Shown: in pieces, positions 36,780 through 45,711 of the stretch | Layout: the number at the start of each line of letters is the position of its first letter | Position numbering within the stretch: position 1 is the stretch's first letter | NCBI GenBank assembly: GCA_945285405.1 | Contig: CALYQJ010000008.1 | Span: 17,566 to 81,565, forward strand | DNA length: 64,000 bases | Reading direction: 5' to 3' | Source of the DNA: an uncultured Lactobacillaceae bacterium | GTDB taxonomy: Bacteria > Bacillota > Bacilli > Lactobacillales > Lactobacillaceae | Position numbers and translations under genes: made by a program | The notes under the pieces: model-generated | The model's database searches: none | What the model was told of the DNA's origin: nothing | The model's input: the letters and a program-made list of their open reading frames with translations, nothing else

Positions 36780-37129
36780 TGAGCCAAGTGGAGCGGCCCA
36801 ATGCCCTAAAAAATTTGGTTCAAAATATTAAATTATTTACATCAAAATCTATTTCCAATAAATTTTTTGTAAAACCTTTAAAAAATGGAAATTATTGGGA
36901 AAACGAATTAAACCGTTTAATAAAAAAGCGTAAATATTCTTTGGTACTAAAAAAACTTTTTTCTTGGCGTTCTCAAATGTCAACTACTGAATTTGTTGCT
37001 TTGGGTAAAAAGACTATTAAAATTTTAAAGAATTTAAAACCTCAAGATTTAGAAAATAGTGGCATAAATAGTGACGAATTGGAACGCTTTTTTAACCGTA
37101 TATCACTTATTGAACGTGAAAAAATTTAA
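36779..37129 (+). CDS. Unrecognised protein coupled to divIVA
   Basis: 116 aa, beginning at the last base of the divIVA stop codon and ending at a strong terminator, so it is the final gene of the dcw transcript. It is basic and probably helical (KKRKYSLVLKKLFSWRSQMS, TIKILKNLKPQDLE), with no signal peptide, transmembrane helix or motif I can name. In related genomes ileS commonly follows divIVA. A divisome accessory role would be a guess from context only. Confidence 0.7.
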   Translation: MSQVERPNALKNLVQNIKLFTSKSISNKFFVKPLKNGNYWENELNRLIKKRKYSLVLKKLFSWRSQMSTTEFVALGKKTIKILKNLKPQDLENSGINSDELERFFNRISLIEREKI

Positions 37130-37156
37130 GTCAGATCAAAGTGATCTGACTTTTTC
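37129..37156 (+). terminator. Terminator of the dcw cluster
   Basis: Perfect 10-bp stem AGTCAGATCA / TGATCTGACT (37129-37138 and 37142-37151) with a 3-nt loop, followed by TTTTC. It immediately follows the last gene of the divIVA transcript. Confidence 0.88.
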
Positions 37157-37233
37157 ATTGAGAAATTTTGGTGAATAGAAAAAAATGTATTAAACTAAAA
37201 AAAGATTTAATAATTGGAGTTTAAAAATAACTA

Positions 37234-37767
37234 ATGAACAATCAGCGGCCACATAAGTGGTACTATCCAACTTGGACAACTAAAAAGTTTACTGATTTGG
37301 ATCCTTCCTCTTTAAAAGCACATAATATAAAAGGAGTTATTTCTGATCTTGATAATACTTTAATTGCTTGGGATCTTAAGAATTCTGATTTTATGGCTAA
37401 ACAATGGATAAACACATTAAAAGATGCAAATATACCCGTTATCGTCGTTTCAAATAACAATCGTAAACGGGTATCCAAAGCGGTAAAAAATTTAGATATT
37501 CCTTTTATCGCTTCGTCTTTAAAGCCATTACCATTTGGGATTAATCGGGCTTTAAATAAATTAAAACTTTCTCGCAATGAAGTAATATTAGTTGGAGATC
37601 AAGTTTTAACTGATCTTTTTGCTGGAGTGACGGCTCGTATAAAAACTGTTTTAGTTGATCCGTTAGTTGAAACTGACAATTGGAATACAAAAATTAATCG
37701 TTTTTTGGAGAAACCTTTTAAAAAAAGAATTAAAAAAGCAAAGGATATTCAATGGAAAATAAATTAG
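37234..37767 (+). CDS. yqeG: YqeG-family HAD phosphatase
   Basis: 177 aa HAD hydrolase with nucleophile motif I ISDLDNTLIAWD (about 36-47), motif II VVSNNN (about 72-77) and motif III/IV VGDQVLTDLFAG (about 119-130). Family members are annotated as phosphatidylglycerophosphatase-like. It leads the yqeG-yqeH-nadD-yqeK-rsfS block and overlaps yqeH by 16 bp. The GGAG is 14 bp from the ATG, farther than usual. Confidence 0.92.
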   Translation: MNNQRPHKWYYPTWTTKKFTDLDPSSLKAHNIKGVISDLDNTLIAWDLKNSDFMAKQWINTLKDANIPVIVVSNNNRKRVSKAVKNLDIPFIASSLKPLPFGINRALNKLKLSRNEVILVGDQVLTDLFAGVTARIKTVLVDPLVETDNWNTKINRFLEKPFKKRIKKAKDIQWKIN

Positions 37768-38873
37768 GTCATTTCCAGTGCCGTGGTTGTGGTTCACAAA
37801 TTCAAGAAATTGCACCACAGCAGCCTGGATACTTGGAACATCGTAATTTAGTTAATTTAATTTCAAAACAGCAGCCAATTTTATGTAAAAGATGTTTTAA
37901 ATTAATACATTATAAAGAAGTAACTCCATTAACTATCCAAGCTAATGATTTTGAAAAAATTATTTCTCGAATCCCATCAGGGGTTACAATTATTGCAGTA
38001 ACAGATATATTTGATTTATCTCTGGACTTTTTTAATTGGCTAAAAAAAATTTCAGATCAAAATAATTTTATTATTGTCATTAATAAAATTGAGGATTTAC
38101 CTCGTGATTATAAGATATCAGCAATTCAAAATTGGGTACGTAAGACAGCCAAAGCTAATGAAATTAATTTGCAATATATCGTACCTGTTAGTGCAAAAAC
38201 TAAATACAACATTGATTTGCTTTATCAAATTTTAGATCAGGAAGTTAAACAAAACAGAATTTATTTTGTAGGTAATGCCAATGTTGGAAAATCAAGTTTA
38301 ATTAATGCATTAATTAAAAGCCAAAATCAGAATATTACTGAGCCGGCTATTTCTGCATTACCAGGCACTACTTTAAATCTACTAACATTTCAAAATGGTG
38401 ATCAAACATGGGTGGATACTCCTGGGTTAGTTTTAAAAAATCAGTCGCTGTCCTTTCTTAAATTATCAGATTGGAAATTGGTTTTGCCTAATCGCCGCAT
38501 TCGACCTGTCACATATCAACTTGATCCTGGACAAAGTATTTTTGTAGGTGGCTTTGGTTGGATTGACTATCTTGATGGACCAAAAGCATCATTTACTTTT
38601 TATTTTAATGAGCAGGTACGTTTGCATCGTAAAAAAACTAATCCTGACAATCAAGAATTTTTTGTTAAACACTTTGGTGAAATCTTAGTTCCGCCTAAAG
38701 AAAGAAGTGTTGACCCTTGCAAAATTGATATTGCTACTAAAATTGAAAATTTTTCGTATAAAACTGACTTAGTTTTTTCTGGTTTGGGTTGGATTTCAAT
38801 AACTAAAGGTAAAAAAATTCGCTTAAATTTTAACAAAGAGTTAACAATTAATCGACGAGATTCTTTGATTTAG
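37752..38873 (+). CDS. yqeH: Ribosome biogenesis GTPase YqeH (circularly permuted)
   Basis: 30S assembly GTPase. 373 aa: an N-terminal zinc finger (CRGCG at about 10-14 and CKRCFKLIHYKE at about 49-60), then the permuted G motifs G4 NKIED, G5 VSAKTKYNID, G1 GNANVGKSSLIN and G3 DTPGL, and a C-terminal domain ending VVFSGLGW-like (LVFSGLGWISI). The guanine-specificity motif NKxD reads NKIE, a change of a key residue. The adjacent yhbY gene usual downstream is missing. Confidence 0.94.
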   Translation: MENKLGHFQCRGCGSQIQEIAPQQPGYLEHRNLVNLISKQQPILCKRCFKLIHYKEVTPLTIQANDFEKIISRIPSGVTIIAVTDIFDLSLDFFNWLKKISDQNNFIIVINKIEDLPRDYKISAIQNWVRKTAKANEINLQYIVPVSAKTKYNIDLLYQILDQEVKQNRIYFVGNANVGKSSLINALIKSQNQNITEPAISALPGTTLNLLTFQNGDQTWVDTPGLVLKNQSLSFLKLSDWKLVLPNRRIRPVTYQLDPGQSIFVGGFGWIDYLDGPKASFTFYFNEQVRLHRKKTNPDNQEFFVKHFGEILVPPKERSVDPCKIDIATKIENFSYKTDLVFSGLGWISITKGKKIRLNFNKELTINRRDSLI

Positions 38874-38886
38874 ACGAGGAGAAACA

Positions 38887-39519
38887 ATGAATCAAGTAAA
38901 AAAAGAAAATGTTATTTTAACTCTACCTAAAGAAAAGTTAAAAACTAATCATGAACCACAAGCTGTAGGACTTTTTACTGGTAAGTTTGATCCAATTCAT
39001 TTGGGCCATTTAGCAATTGCTGAAAATATTTGGGAATATTTACATTTAAAAAAAATATATTTTATTCCCGTGACTCATCATGATATCATCGAAAATGATT
39101 CTAAGAAAGATTTTCATCGTTTAACAATGATTAAGGATAGTATTCGTGACAATGACCACTTTGAATTATTATATTCTAAAATGTTGTTTGAAAATCCTAA
39201 AAATTTAGAGGATCTTTTTCGAATGCTTCATGAAAAGAATCCAGAAACAATATATTATTGGATTGCTGGTAATGAGTTTATTAATTCGATTAGTATGGGA
39301 ACATTTTCAACTAAATTATTAGATTACGTAAGGTTAATAGGTACTCGTAGATATAATTTTGCCCTACGTTCGAGAGTTCCAATTACTTGGGTTGATGTTC
39401 CTGCTATTAATATTTCAAGTTCGGATATTCGTAAACGGTTACGAAACAAAATGACTATTCGCTATTTGGTACCTGATCAAGTGTTTCGTTATATTTTAAA
39501 GGAAAATCTTTATGCCTGA
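38887..39519 (+). CDS. nadD: Nicotinate-nucleotide adenylyltransferase (divergent NadD)
   Basis: Makes deamido-NAD from nicotinate mononucleotide. 210 aa with the nucleotidyltransferase HxGH motif (GKFDPIHLGHLAIAE, about 32-46) and the C-terminal ISSSDIRKRL (about 178-187). Several hallmark residues are altered: GGTFDP is TGKFDP, the PPHK block reads HHDI and GADM reads GNEF. There is an extra N-terminal stretch of about 25 residues. Position before yqeK supports NadD. A shift in activity cannot be excluded. Confidence 0.85.
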   Translation: MNQVKKENVILTLPKEKLKTNHEPQAVGLFTGKFDPIHLGHLAIAENIWEYLHLKKIYFIPVTHHDIIENDSKKDFHRLTMIKDSIRDNDHFELLYSKMLFENPKNLEDLFRMLHEKNPETIYYWIAGNEFINSISMGTFSTKLLDYVRLIGTRRYNFALRSRVPITWVDVPAINISSSDIRKRLRNKMTIRYLVPDQVFRYILKENLYA

Positions 39520-40120
39520 TAATTCATATCAATTTTTTAGTAGATTAGAAGAAAAACAATTATCAACTAAACGATATCATCATTGCCTTGGGGTTGCAAA
39601 AACGGCTGAACAATTGGCAAAAAAATATCAAGTGAATTCCAAAAAAGCTAAATTAGCTGGTCTTTTACATGATTTTTATAAAGAAACCCCTAAAGAGATT
39701 TTTATTAATTTAATAAAGCAAAATCATTATAATCCTGACCTTTTAAATTATAATTTGGGAGTTTGGCATGGATTTTTAGGAGCGGATTTATTGCAGCATG
39801 AATATCATGTTACTGACATTGAAATTTTAAATGCAGTTCGTTATCATACAATTTCAGATCCTCAAATGGATACTTTAGCTAAAATTGTTTTTGTAGCTGA
39901 TTATATTGAACCGCATCGTAACTTTAAGGAAGTAGAATTAGCAAGAAAAATTGCTAATAAAAATCTTGACGCGGCCGTACTATTCGAAATTATAAATAGT
40001 GTTAATCTTTTGATGAATCAAGGCAAGAAAGTGCATCCTCAAATGTTATTAACTTATAATACTCTTTACACAAAAGATTCAACCGCTTATAAATTGATTA
40101 AAAAAATGGAGGAAAATTGA
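39512..40120 (+). CDS. yqeK: HD-domain phosphohydrolase YqeK (Ap4A hydrolase family)
   Basis: 202 aa metal-dependent HD hydrolase. Ligand motifs are HHCLGVAKTAEQLA, GLLHDFYKE (the HD pair), HGFLGADLL, RYHT and VFVADYIEPHR. The family hydrolyses diadenosine tetraphosphate symmetrically. It overlaps nadD and rsfS, as in other Firmicutes. Confidence 0.94.
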   Translation: MPDNSYQFFSRLEEKQLSTKRYHHCLGVAKTAEQLAKKYQVNSKKAKLAGLLHDFYKETPKEIFINLIKQNHYNPDLLNYNLGVWHGFLGADLLQHEYHVTDIEILNAVRYHTISDPQMDTLAKIVFVADYIEPHRNFKEVELARKIANKNLDAAVLFEIINSVNLLMNQGKKVHPQMLLTYNTLYTKDSTAYKLIKKMEEN

Positions 40121-40485
40121 CCAATTTGTTAAATAATACAGTAGAAGATTTAGTAAAAAATGCCGACCAAAAACAGGCTAATAATATCATTTTACTTGAC
40201 TTATCAGGCATTAGTACTTTAGCTGATTATTTTTTAATTATGGATGCAAGAAATATAAGACTATTGGAAGCTTTAAGTAAGGATTTAGTTGATATAGCCG
40301 AAAAAGATGGTTTGGATATCAAACGTGTTGAAGGGCGAGCAAAATCTGAATGGATTTTGTTAGATTTCGGAGATTTAGTTATTCATCTCTTTACTCCAGA
40401 AAAGCGCCAATTTTATAATTTGGAGCGACTTTGGAGTGCAGCAAAACAAATTAATATTAGTAAATGGTTGAATTTACATGTATAA
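40117..40485 (+). CDS. rsfS: Ribosomal silencing factor RsfS
   Basis: Binds L14 on the 50S subunit and blocks subunit joining when nutrients fall. 122 aa starting at TTG with GGAGG 5 bp upstream. Typical segments are DLSGISTLADYFLIMDARN, VEGRAKSEWILLDFGDLVIHLF and EKRQFYNLERLW. It overlaps its neighbours on both sides. Confidence 0.95.
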   Translation: MTNLLNNTVEDLVKNADQKQANNIILLDLSGISTLADYFLIMDARNIRLLEALSKDLVDIAEKDGLDIKRVEGRAKSEWILLDFGDLVIHLFTPEKRQFYNLERLWSAAKQINISKWLNLHV

Positions 40486-41212
40486 GTCGTTCGCCGAAAT
40501 TTACGATGAGCTAATGGATAAAAGTCTTTATTATAAATGGCTTAATTTTACTGATCGTTTTGCTCCTTTAGGTAGTAAAAAGGTTTTAGATTTAGCTTGT
40601 GGTACAGGAGATTTTTCATTTATGCTCTTAAAAGATGGGTATAAAGTAATGGGATTAGATCTCTCGGAAGAGATGTTATCAATAGCTTCAAGTAAATTAC
40701 CAGATAATGCTCGTAATATTATTTTTATTAAACATGATATGCGTGATTTGAATGGAATTGGTAAATTTGATATTATTACCTGTTTTGCTGATTCATTAAA
40801 TTATTTATATCATTTCGATGAAGTTGAAAAGGTTTTGATTAATGCTTATAAGTGTTTAAATTCTAATGGAATTTTACTTTTTGATGTAATGTCACTTTAT
40901 CAAGCAGATGTTATTTACCGTAACTATTATTATAACTATAGTGATCAAAAGAATTCATTGTTATGGAATTCTTATCCTGGTAAATTATCTCATTCAGTTA
41001 TTCATGATTTGACTATTTTTAAATATGATGAGCAAGTTAAAGCATATCAAAGGTACGTTGAACAACAAAGTGAACGTGCTTATGAAATGTCTCAATATAT
41101 ACAAGGTTTAAAGAGAGCTGGTTTTAAGCAAATTCAAACTTTTGCTAATTTTGGATTAAAGGAAATTGATCAAAAAACAAGACGGTGGTTTTTCGTTGCC
41201 CAAAAATCTTAG
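40478..41212 (+). CDS. yqeM: Class I SAM-dependent methyltransferase, YqeM type
   Basis: 244 aa with a clear SAM site: VLDLACGTGDFSFMLLKDGYKVMGLDLSEEML (about 38-69), then DMRDL and FDIITCFADSLNYL. It begins SFAEIYDELMD, a typical start for this family. Position after rsfS matches YqeM. The substrate is unknown. Confidence 0.9.
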   Translation: MYKSFAEIYDELMDKSLYYKWLNFTDRFAPLGSKKVLDLACGTGDFSFMLLKDGYKVMGLDLSEEMLSIASSKLPDNARNIIFIKHDMRDLNGIGKFDIITCFADSLNYLYHFDEVEKVLINAYKCLNSNGILLFDVMSLYQADVIYRNYYYNYSDQKNSLLWNSYPGKLSHSVIHDLTIFKYDEQVKAYQRYVEQQSERAYEMSQYIQGLKRAGFKQIQTFANFGLKEIDQKTRRWFFVAQKS

Positions 41213-42305
41213 AATTGCTGGAATTATTGCCGAGTATAATCCTTTTCATTATGGTCATGCTTGGCAAATTAAAGAAGCTAAAAAAAAAATAAATCCTGAT
41301 TTAACAATTATTATTTTAGGAGGTAATTATACTCAACGTGGAGAAATGTCTGTGCTTCGGCGGGCTGATAAAGTTAATTTGGCTTTGAATTTTGGCGCAG
41401 ATTTGGTAGTTGGAATTCCTTTTTATAATAATATCCAAGCAGTTAAAGAGTTTGCTCTTGGGAGTGTCAAAGTTGCCCAGCAAGTTGGTGTAACTGACTT
41501 GGTTTTTGGAACAGAAATTCCAGAATTTCATTACCAAGAACAAGCGCATCGTTACTTTATGAGCAATTCAGCGAAGAATCCAAAAATCTCTTTAAAAAAT
41601 GCTAATTTTGCAAGTAATATTGCTCAAAATTTTGCTAAATTTGATATTTCAATAAATCAATCTAATCATTTATTAGCTTTATATTATGCTATAGCAGCAG
41701 AAGAGTTAAATTTTAAAATTAATTTCATTCCTTTAAAGAGATTAACCACATCTGGAATAAGTAGTCATAAAATTAGAAAGTTACTTAAAGAAAATAGATA
41801 TAAAGATTTAGTAAATTTAGTGCCCTCTGAAACTTTGTCGGTTATAATTCCGAATGCTGTAAAAAAATTTGAAAATACTTTTAAATTAGTAAAATCCCGA
41901 TTACTTTTAAATGATTATAATAAATTTTCTTCATTTTTTTTATTTAATCAGGAATTATTTTATCGTTTTCATAGAGCAATAGAAGTAAGTAATTCATATG
42001 AAGAATTTATTCATATTGTAAAGACAAAACGTTATACTTTAACTCGAATTAAAAGAAATTACTTATATCTTTTGTTAGAAATCACCAAGGAACAAGTAAT
42101 GAATTCAAATTCAATAGAAGTTTGGGGGTTTAACAAAAAGGGTCAAAAATATTTGTCTACAATAAAAAAGAAAGTAAATTTAATTACTAACCTACAAAAA
42201 AGTGTTTATCGTTATAATAAGGTTTTATATGATGAATATCATTTTAATCAGTTTTATGATTATATAATGGATACTTCTCCTTCTAAGATAGTAATAAAGA
42301 GGTAA
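41196..42305 (+). CDS. tmcAL: tRNA(Met) cytidine acetate ligase TmcAL
   Basis: Activates acetate with ATP and forms ac4C at the wobble base of elongator tRNA-Met. The TTG at 41196 gives 369 aa with an N-terminus (PKNLRIAGIIAEYNPFHYGHAWQI) matching the family; TTG 41166 would add ten atypical residues. The HxGH of the nucleotidyltransferase fold, LGGNYTQRGEMSVLRRADKV and LTTSGISSHKIRKLL are visible. The SD is weak and the gene overlaps yqeM, so coupling is likely. Confidence 0.92.
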   Translation: MPKNLRIAGIIAEYNPFHYGHAWQIKEAKKKINPDLTIIILGGNYTQRGEMSVLRRADKVNLALNFGADLVVGIPFYNNIQAVKEFALGSVKVAQQVGVTDLVFGTEIPEFHYQEQAHRYFMSNSAKNPKISLKNANFASNIAQNFAKFDISINQSNHLLALYYAIAAEELNFKINFIPLKRLTTSGISSHKIRKLLKENRYKDLVNLVPSETLSVIIPNAVKKFENTFKLVKSRLLLNDYNKFSSFFLFNQELFYRFHRAIEVSNSYEEFIHIVKTKRYTLTRIKRNYLYLLLEITKEQVMNSNSIEVWGFNKKGQKYLSTIKKKVNLITNLQKSVYRYNKVLYDEYHFNQFYDYIMDTSPSKIVIKR

Positions 42306-42307
42306 AA

Positions 42308-42877
42308 ATGAAATTAACATTTGATTTTGAAAAAATTTTAGAAAGAAAAAAAAATATCACAGTTGAAAAACAAATTAATCTAAATTCGGAAATTTTTAAT
42401 CGTCAACCAACTTATCAAGCACCTAATCCTTTTAAAATTTCTGCAATTCTTCATCCAGTTCAAAATCGCTATGTTTTAGTTAATTTGAGTATTGAAGGGA
42501 ATATAATTGTTCCTTCAACCAGAAGTTTGAAACCTGCTAATGTTAGAGTATCACAAAATATCACTGAGATTTTTATGCGAGAATCTGATGAACAGCAATT
42601 AGATGAAGATTATAATGAACCAGTAATCACTTATGTTGAGAATAATATGATTGATTTGTATAATATGATCGTTGATTATATTCTTCTATCAGTCCCACCG
42701 CAGGTTTTAACTTCGGAAGAACAAAAGGAAAATATAATGCCCTATGGAGATGAGTGGCAGGTCATGTCAGAAAGTGATTTTCAACATATTAAGCATGATT
42801 CTAGAAAGCTGCCAAATCAGGAATTTAGTAAATTAGCAGCGTTAAAAAATCAACTAGATGAGGAGAATAATGAATAA
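42308..42877 (+). CDS. yceD: DUF177/YceD family protein
   Basis: 189 aa with a beta-rich centre ([33 protein letters not shown]) and acidic C-terminal half, as in YceD proteins linked to 23S rRNA processing. The usual Cys-containing motif is not evident. In most bacteria rpmF (L32) follows; here gnd does. The gene overlaps gnd by 8 bp. Confidence 0.85.
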   Translation: MKLTFDFEKILERKKNITVEKQINLNSEIFNRQPTYQAPNPFKISAILHPVQNRYVLVNLSIEGNIIVPSTRSLKPANVRVSQNITEIFMRESDEQQLDEDYNEPVITYVENNMIDLYNMIVDYILLSVPPQVLTSEEQKENIMPYGDEWQVMSESDFQHIKHDSRKLPNQEFSKLAALKNQLDEENNE

Positions 42878-44297
42878 AAAAGCAGAAATTGGGGTCATTG
42901 GTATGGCTGTAATGGGTAAAAATTTAGCTTTGAATATCGAACGTAATGGTCATGTTGTAGCTATTTTTAACCGAACTGGATCAAAAACTGAAAAAGTAAT
43001 TGCAGATCATCCTGATAAAAAACTAGTTCCAAGTTATGATTTGAATAATTTTGTTAACAGTATTGCTCAACCCCGTAAAATTATTTTAATGGTTAAAGCT
43101 GGTAAACCAACGGATTCTGTGATTGATCAGTTGTTACCTTTACTGGATCAAGGAGATATTTTAATTGATGCCGGCAATACTTATTTTGAAGATACCATAC
43201 GCCGAAATGAAAAATTGGATGCTTCGGGTATTAATTTTATTGGAATGGGTGTTTCTGGTGGTGAATTAGGAGCCCTAAATGGGCCTTCAATGATGCCAGG
43301 TGGTCAAAAATCAGCTTACAATAAGCTTGCTAACATTTTTCAAGAAATGTCTGCAAAGGCTGAAGATGGAGCTCCATGTGTTGCTTATATTGGACCTAAT
43401 GGTGCTGGCCATTATGTTAAAATGATACATAATGGTATCGAATATGGTGATATGGAGTTAATAGCTGAAACTTATAATATTATGAGGCAATTACTTGGTC
43501 TAAGCATTTCTGAATGTGCAAATATTTTTAAATCATGGAATCAGGGTGAACTTCAAAGTTACTTAATTGAAATTACTGCCGATATTTTAACTCGTAAAGA
43601 TGATTTGGGCAGTGATAAACCAATTGTTGAATTAATTTTGGATGAGGCAGCTAATAAAGGTACAGGAAAGTGGAGTTCCCAAAATGCTTTGGAGCTAGGA
43701 GTACCTCAATCGGTTATTACAGAATCAGTTTATAGTCGTTATATTTCGTTTATGAAAGACGAGCGTGTTGCTGCTAGTAAAAAACTAAATGGTCCAAAGG
43801 TTCAGATTGTAAGTCAACAAGAAAAACAACAAATTATTGATCAGTTGGAACAGGCTCTTTATTTTAGTAAACTAATTAGTTATGCTCAAGGATTTGAACA
43901 AATTAGAGTTGCTTCTCTAAATTATAATTGGGATATTAATTTTGGAGAAGTAGCTAAAATTTGGCGAGCTGGTTGCATTATAAGAGCACAATTTTTACAA
44001 AATATTACTAATGCTTTTGATAAAAATCCTGATTTAAATAATTTACTTTTGGATCCTTATTTTAAAGATATTACTGAACGTTACCAAAATTCTTTAAGAA
44101 AAATTGTGGCAAGAACAGTCGAAGCTGGAATTCCGGTTCCTGTATATTCGGCAGCAATTTCTTATTATGATTCTTATCGTAGTGAAGTATTACCTGCCAA
44201 TTTAATTCAAGCACAACGAGATTATTTTGGAGCTCATACCTATCAACGTCTAGATCGAGAGGGAAACTATCATTATCCTTGGTATGAAGAACAATAA
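42870..44297 (+). CDS. gnd: 6-phosphogluconate dehydrogenase (decarboxylating)
   Basis: Oxidises 6-phosphogluconate to ribulose 5-phosphate and CO2 with NADP+, in the pentose phosphate or phosphoketolase route. ATG 42870 is chosen because AGGAG ends 4 bp upstream. 475 aa with the Rossmann [22 protein letters not shown] (5-26), [37 protein letters not shown], the catalytic [18 protein letters not shown] and the C-terminal [16 protein letters not shown]. The first glycine motif reads GMAVMG, as in other 6PGDHs. A terminator follows. Confidence 0.97.
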   Translation: MNKKAEIGVIGMAVMGKNLALNIERNGHVVAIFNRTGSKTEKVIADHPDKKLVPSYDLNNFVNSIAQPRKIILMVKAGKPTDSVIDQLLPLLDQGDILIDAGNTYFEDTIRRNEKLDASGINFIGMGVSGGELGALNGPSMMPGGQKSAYNKLANIFQEMSAKAEDGAPCVAYIGPNGAGHYVKMIHNGIEYGDMELIAETYNIMRQLLGLSISECANIFKSWNQGELQSYLIEITADILTRKDDLGSDKPIVELILDEAANKGTGKWSSQNALELGVPQSVITESVYSRYISFMKDERVAASKKLNGPKVQIVSQQEKQQIIDQLEQALYFSKLISYAQGFEQIRVASLNYNWDINFGEVAKIWRAGCIIRAQFLQNITNAFDKNPDLNNLLLDPYFKDITERYQNSLRKIVARTVEAGIPVPVYSAAISYYDSYRSEVLPANLIQAQRDYFGAHTYQRLDREGNYHYPWYEEQ

Positions 44298-44316
44298 TGT
44301 GAATAGATTTAATTAA

Positions 44317-44353
44317 AAAAATAAGTTTCTCCATTAGGAGGAACTTATTTTTG
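44317..44353. terminator. Bidirectional terminator between gnd and yidC
   Basis: Stem AATAAGTTTCTCC / GGAGGAACTTATT with loop ATTA and one mismatch, preceded by an A run and followed by T residues. It can end both gnd (plus) and yidC (minus). Confidence 0.85.
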
Positions 44354-44391
44354 TGTTTAGTTAAAATAGTTTAATAAGTTAATTTTTATAC

Positions 44392-45357
44392 TTAAAGATG
44401 GTGTTGTTTACCAGCATTATGTTTTCTTAGCTCTTCTTCAGTTAAATCATTACTATGAGTGTTATTATCCGATTGTACATTGTTTGTTTGATTAATATTA
44501 TTTTCATTAACTACTTCAATTATTGGATTTTCTTTTAATCTTTTATCAATTTCTTTACGAATTTGCGGTAGAATTAAATAGTTTGTGATAGCCTGTTGTA
44601 CAATGTTTAAAACACCTGTTCCTAAAAAGTAAAGACCTAATCCTGCAGGAGAAGCAAAAGTAAACAATAAAATCATTAGTGGAGAAATGATCAAAATAGA
44701 TTTTGATTGTCGCTTTTGTTCAGGTGACATTGTTAATAATGACATGTATCCTTGAATAAGATAGGTTAAGGAAGCTAAAATAACAATTAGAAGATTTGGT
44801 TTGCCTAAATGTATTCCAAAAAAACTACTTTGTTGTAACACTTTGGAATATTCAATTCCTAAAAATAATCCTGAGAAAATTGGTAATTGAATAATTAAAG
44901 TTAAACAACCTATACTTGGAATCATCTTTGTGTTATTACGACGATAGACTTCCATCATCAACTGATTTAACCGTAATTGTTCTTCTTGATTCTTTGTTTT
45001 TTTTAATTTTTGATTGATTAAATTAATTTGCGGTTGAATTAAACGTAACTGCTCTTGCTGCATTGTTTGTTTACGAGTTTGATTAAGTCTTAAGGGTAAA
45101 ATAATTAAATTAACTACTATTGTAATAATTATAATAGCAAATCCATAACCATTTTTTCCGCCTAAAAAATTCCCTAATGAAATAATAATGTTCTGGGTAG
45201 GGATTCCAAAAACTTTATAAATGGTTCCATAAAAAAAATCAGTAGGTGGTTTTTGAATTCCAGAACCACGGCGAGAGCAAGATGTTAGAAATAGTAAAAT
45301 TGGTAGTAAAGACCATGTTATAAATCTTTTGTTTTTCAATCGTAAATCCTTTTCCAT
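44392..45357 (-). CDS. yidC: Membrane protein insertase YidC/OxaA (lipoprotein type)
   Basis: Inserts and folds membrane proteins, with or without SecYEG. 321 aa: a signal peptide with lipobox (LLPILLFLTSC, Cys27), an extracytoplasmic stub, five transmembrane helices and the family region GFAIIIITIVVNLIILPLRLNQ with the conserved groove Arg. The C-terminal tail is polar. No rnpA or rpmH neighbour is present, and acyP lies upstream on the same strand, so this may be the YidC2-type paralogue. Confidence 0.95.
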   Translation of the reverse strand: MEKDLRLKNKRFITWSLLPILLFLTSCSRRGSGIQKPPTDFFYGTIYKVFGIPTQNIIISLGNFLGGKNGYGFAIIIITIVVNLIILPLRLNQTRKQTMQQEQLRLIQPQINLINQKLKKTKNQEEQLRLNQLMMEVYRRNNTKMIPSIGCLTLIIQLPIFSGLFLGIEYSKVLQQSSFFGIHLGKPNLLIVILASLTYLIQGYMSLLTMSPEQKRQSKSILIISPLMILLFTFASPAGLGLYFLGTGVLNIVQQAITNYLILPQIRKEIDKRLKENPIIEVVNENNINQTNNVQSDNNTHSNDLTEEELRKHNAGKQHHL

Positions 45358-45413
45358 ACTTTTATTGTAATTAAATGATTATTATATCATATAGGTTTTT
45401 GGTCTATTTGATT

Positions 45414-45689
45414 TTATATAATTCTAAAATCATGATAAACTAAAGTTTGTGGTATTTTTGTTCTTTCCACTTTAGAAATGCGAGCCCAGGGTGAAATTTT
45501 TTTAGGTAAATTTCGAATAAAATAATTAATTAATTCAGAGTCGCCTTGTAAAGTAGCAATAACTCTGCTATCCCATTCATTATGTATTGTTCCAAATAAT
45601 CCTATTTCATCAGCGAACATTTTACATGAATAACGAAATCCTACTCCTTGTACTCTACCTGAGAAAATTACTTTTTCTGTTACCATCAT
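45414..45689 (-). CDS. acyP: Acylphosphatase
   Basis: Hydrolyses acyl phosphates. 91 aa with the phosphate-binding motif GRVQGVGFRYSC (Arg23 loop region, about 12-23) and the catalytic asparagine in IHNEWDSRVIATLQG. GGAGG lies 8 bp upstream of the first of two tandem ATGs. Its start lies only 22 bp from the divergent rRNA/tRNA methyltransferase gene. Confidence 0.95.
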   Translation of the reverse strand: MMVTEKVIFSGRVQGVGFRYSCKMFADEIGLFGTIHNEWDSRVIATLQGDSELINYFIRNLPKKISPWARISKVERTKIPQTLVYHDFRII

Positions 45690-45711
45690 AAATAAAACCT
45701 CCTAGAAATAA

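Noticed and set aside
42308..42877. Searched the end of yceD and the next bases for a small rpmF (L32) gene
   Set aside because: gnd begins within the last codons of yceD, so no L32 frame with its Cys motifs can fit.
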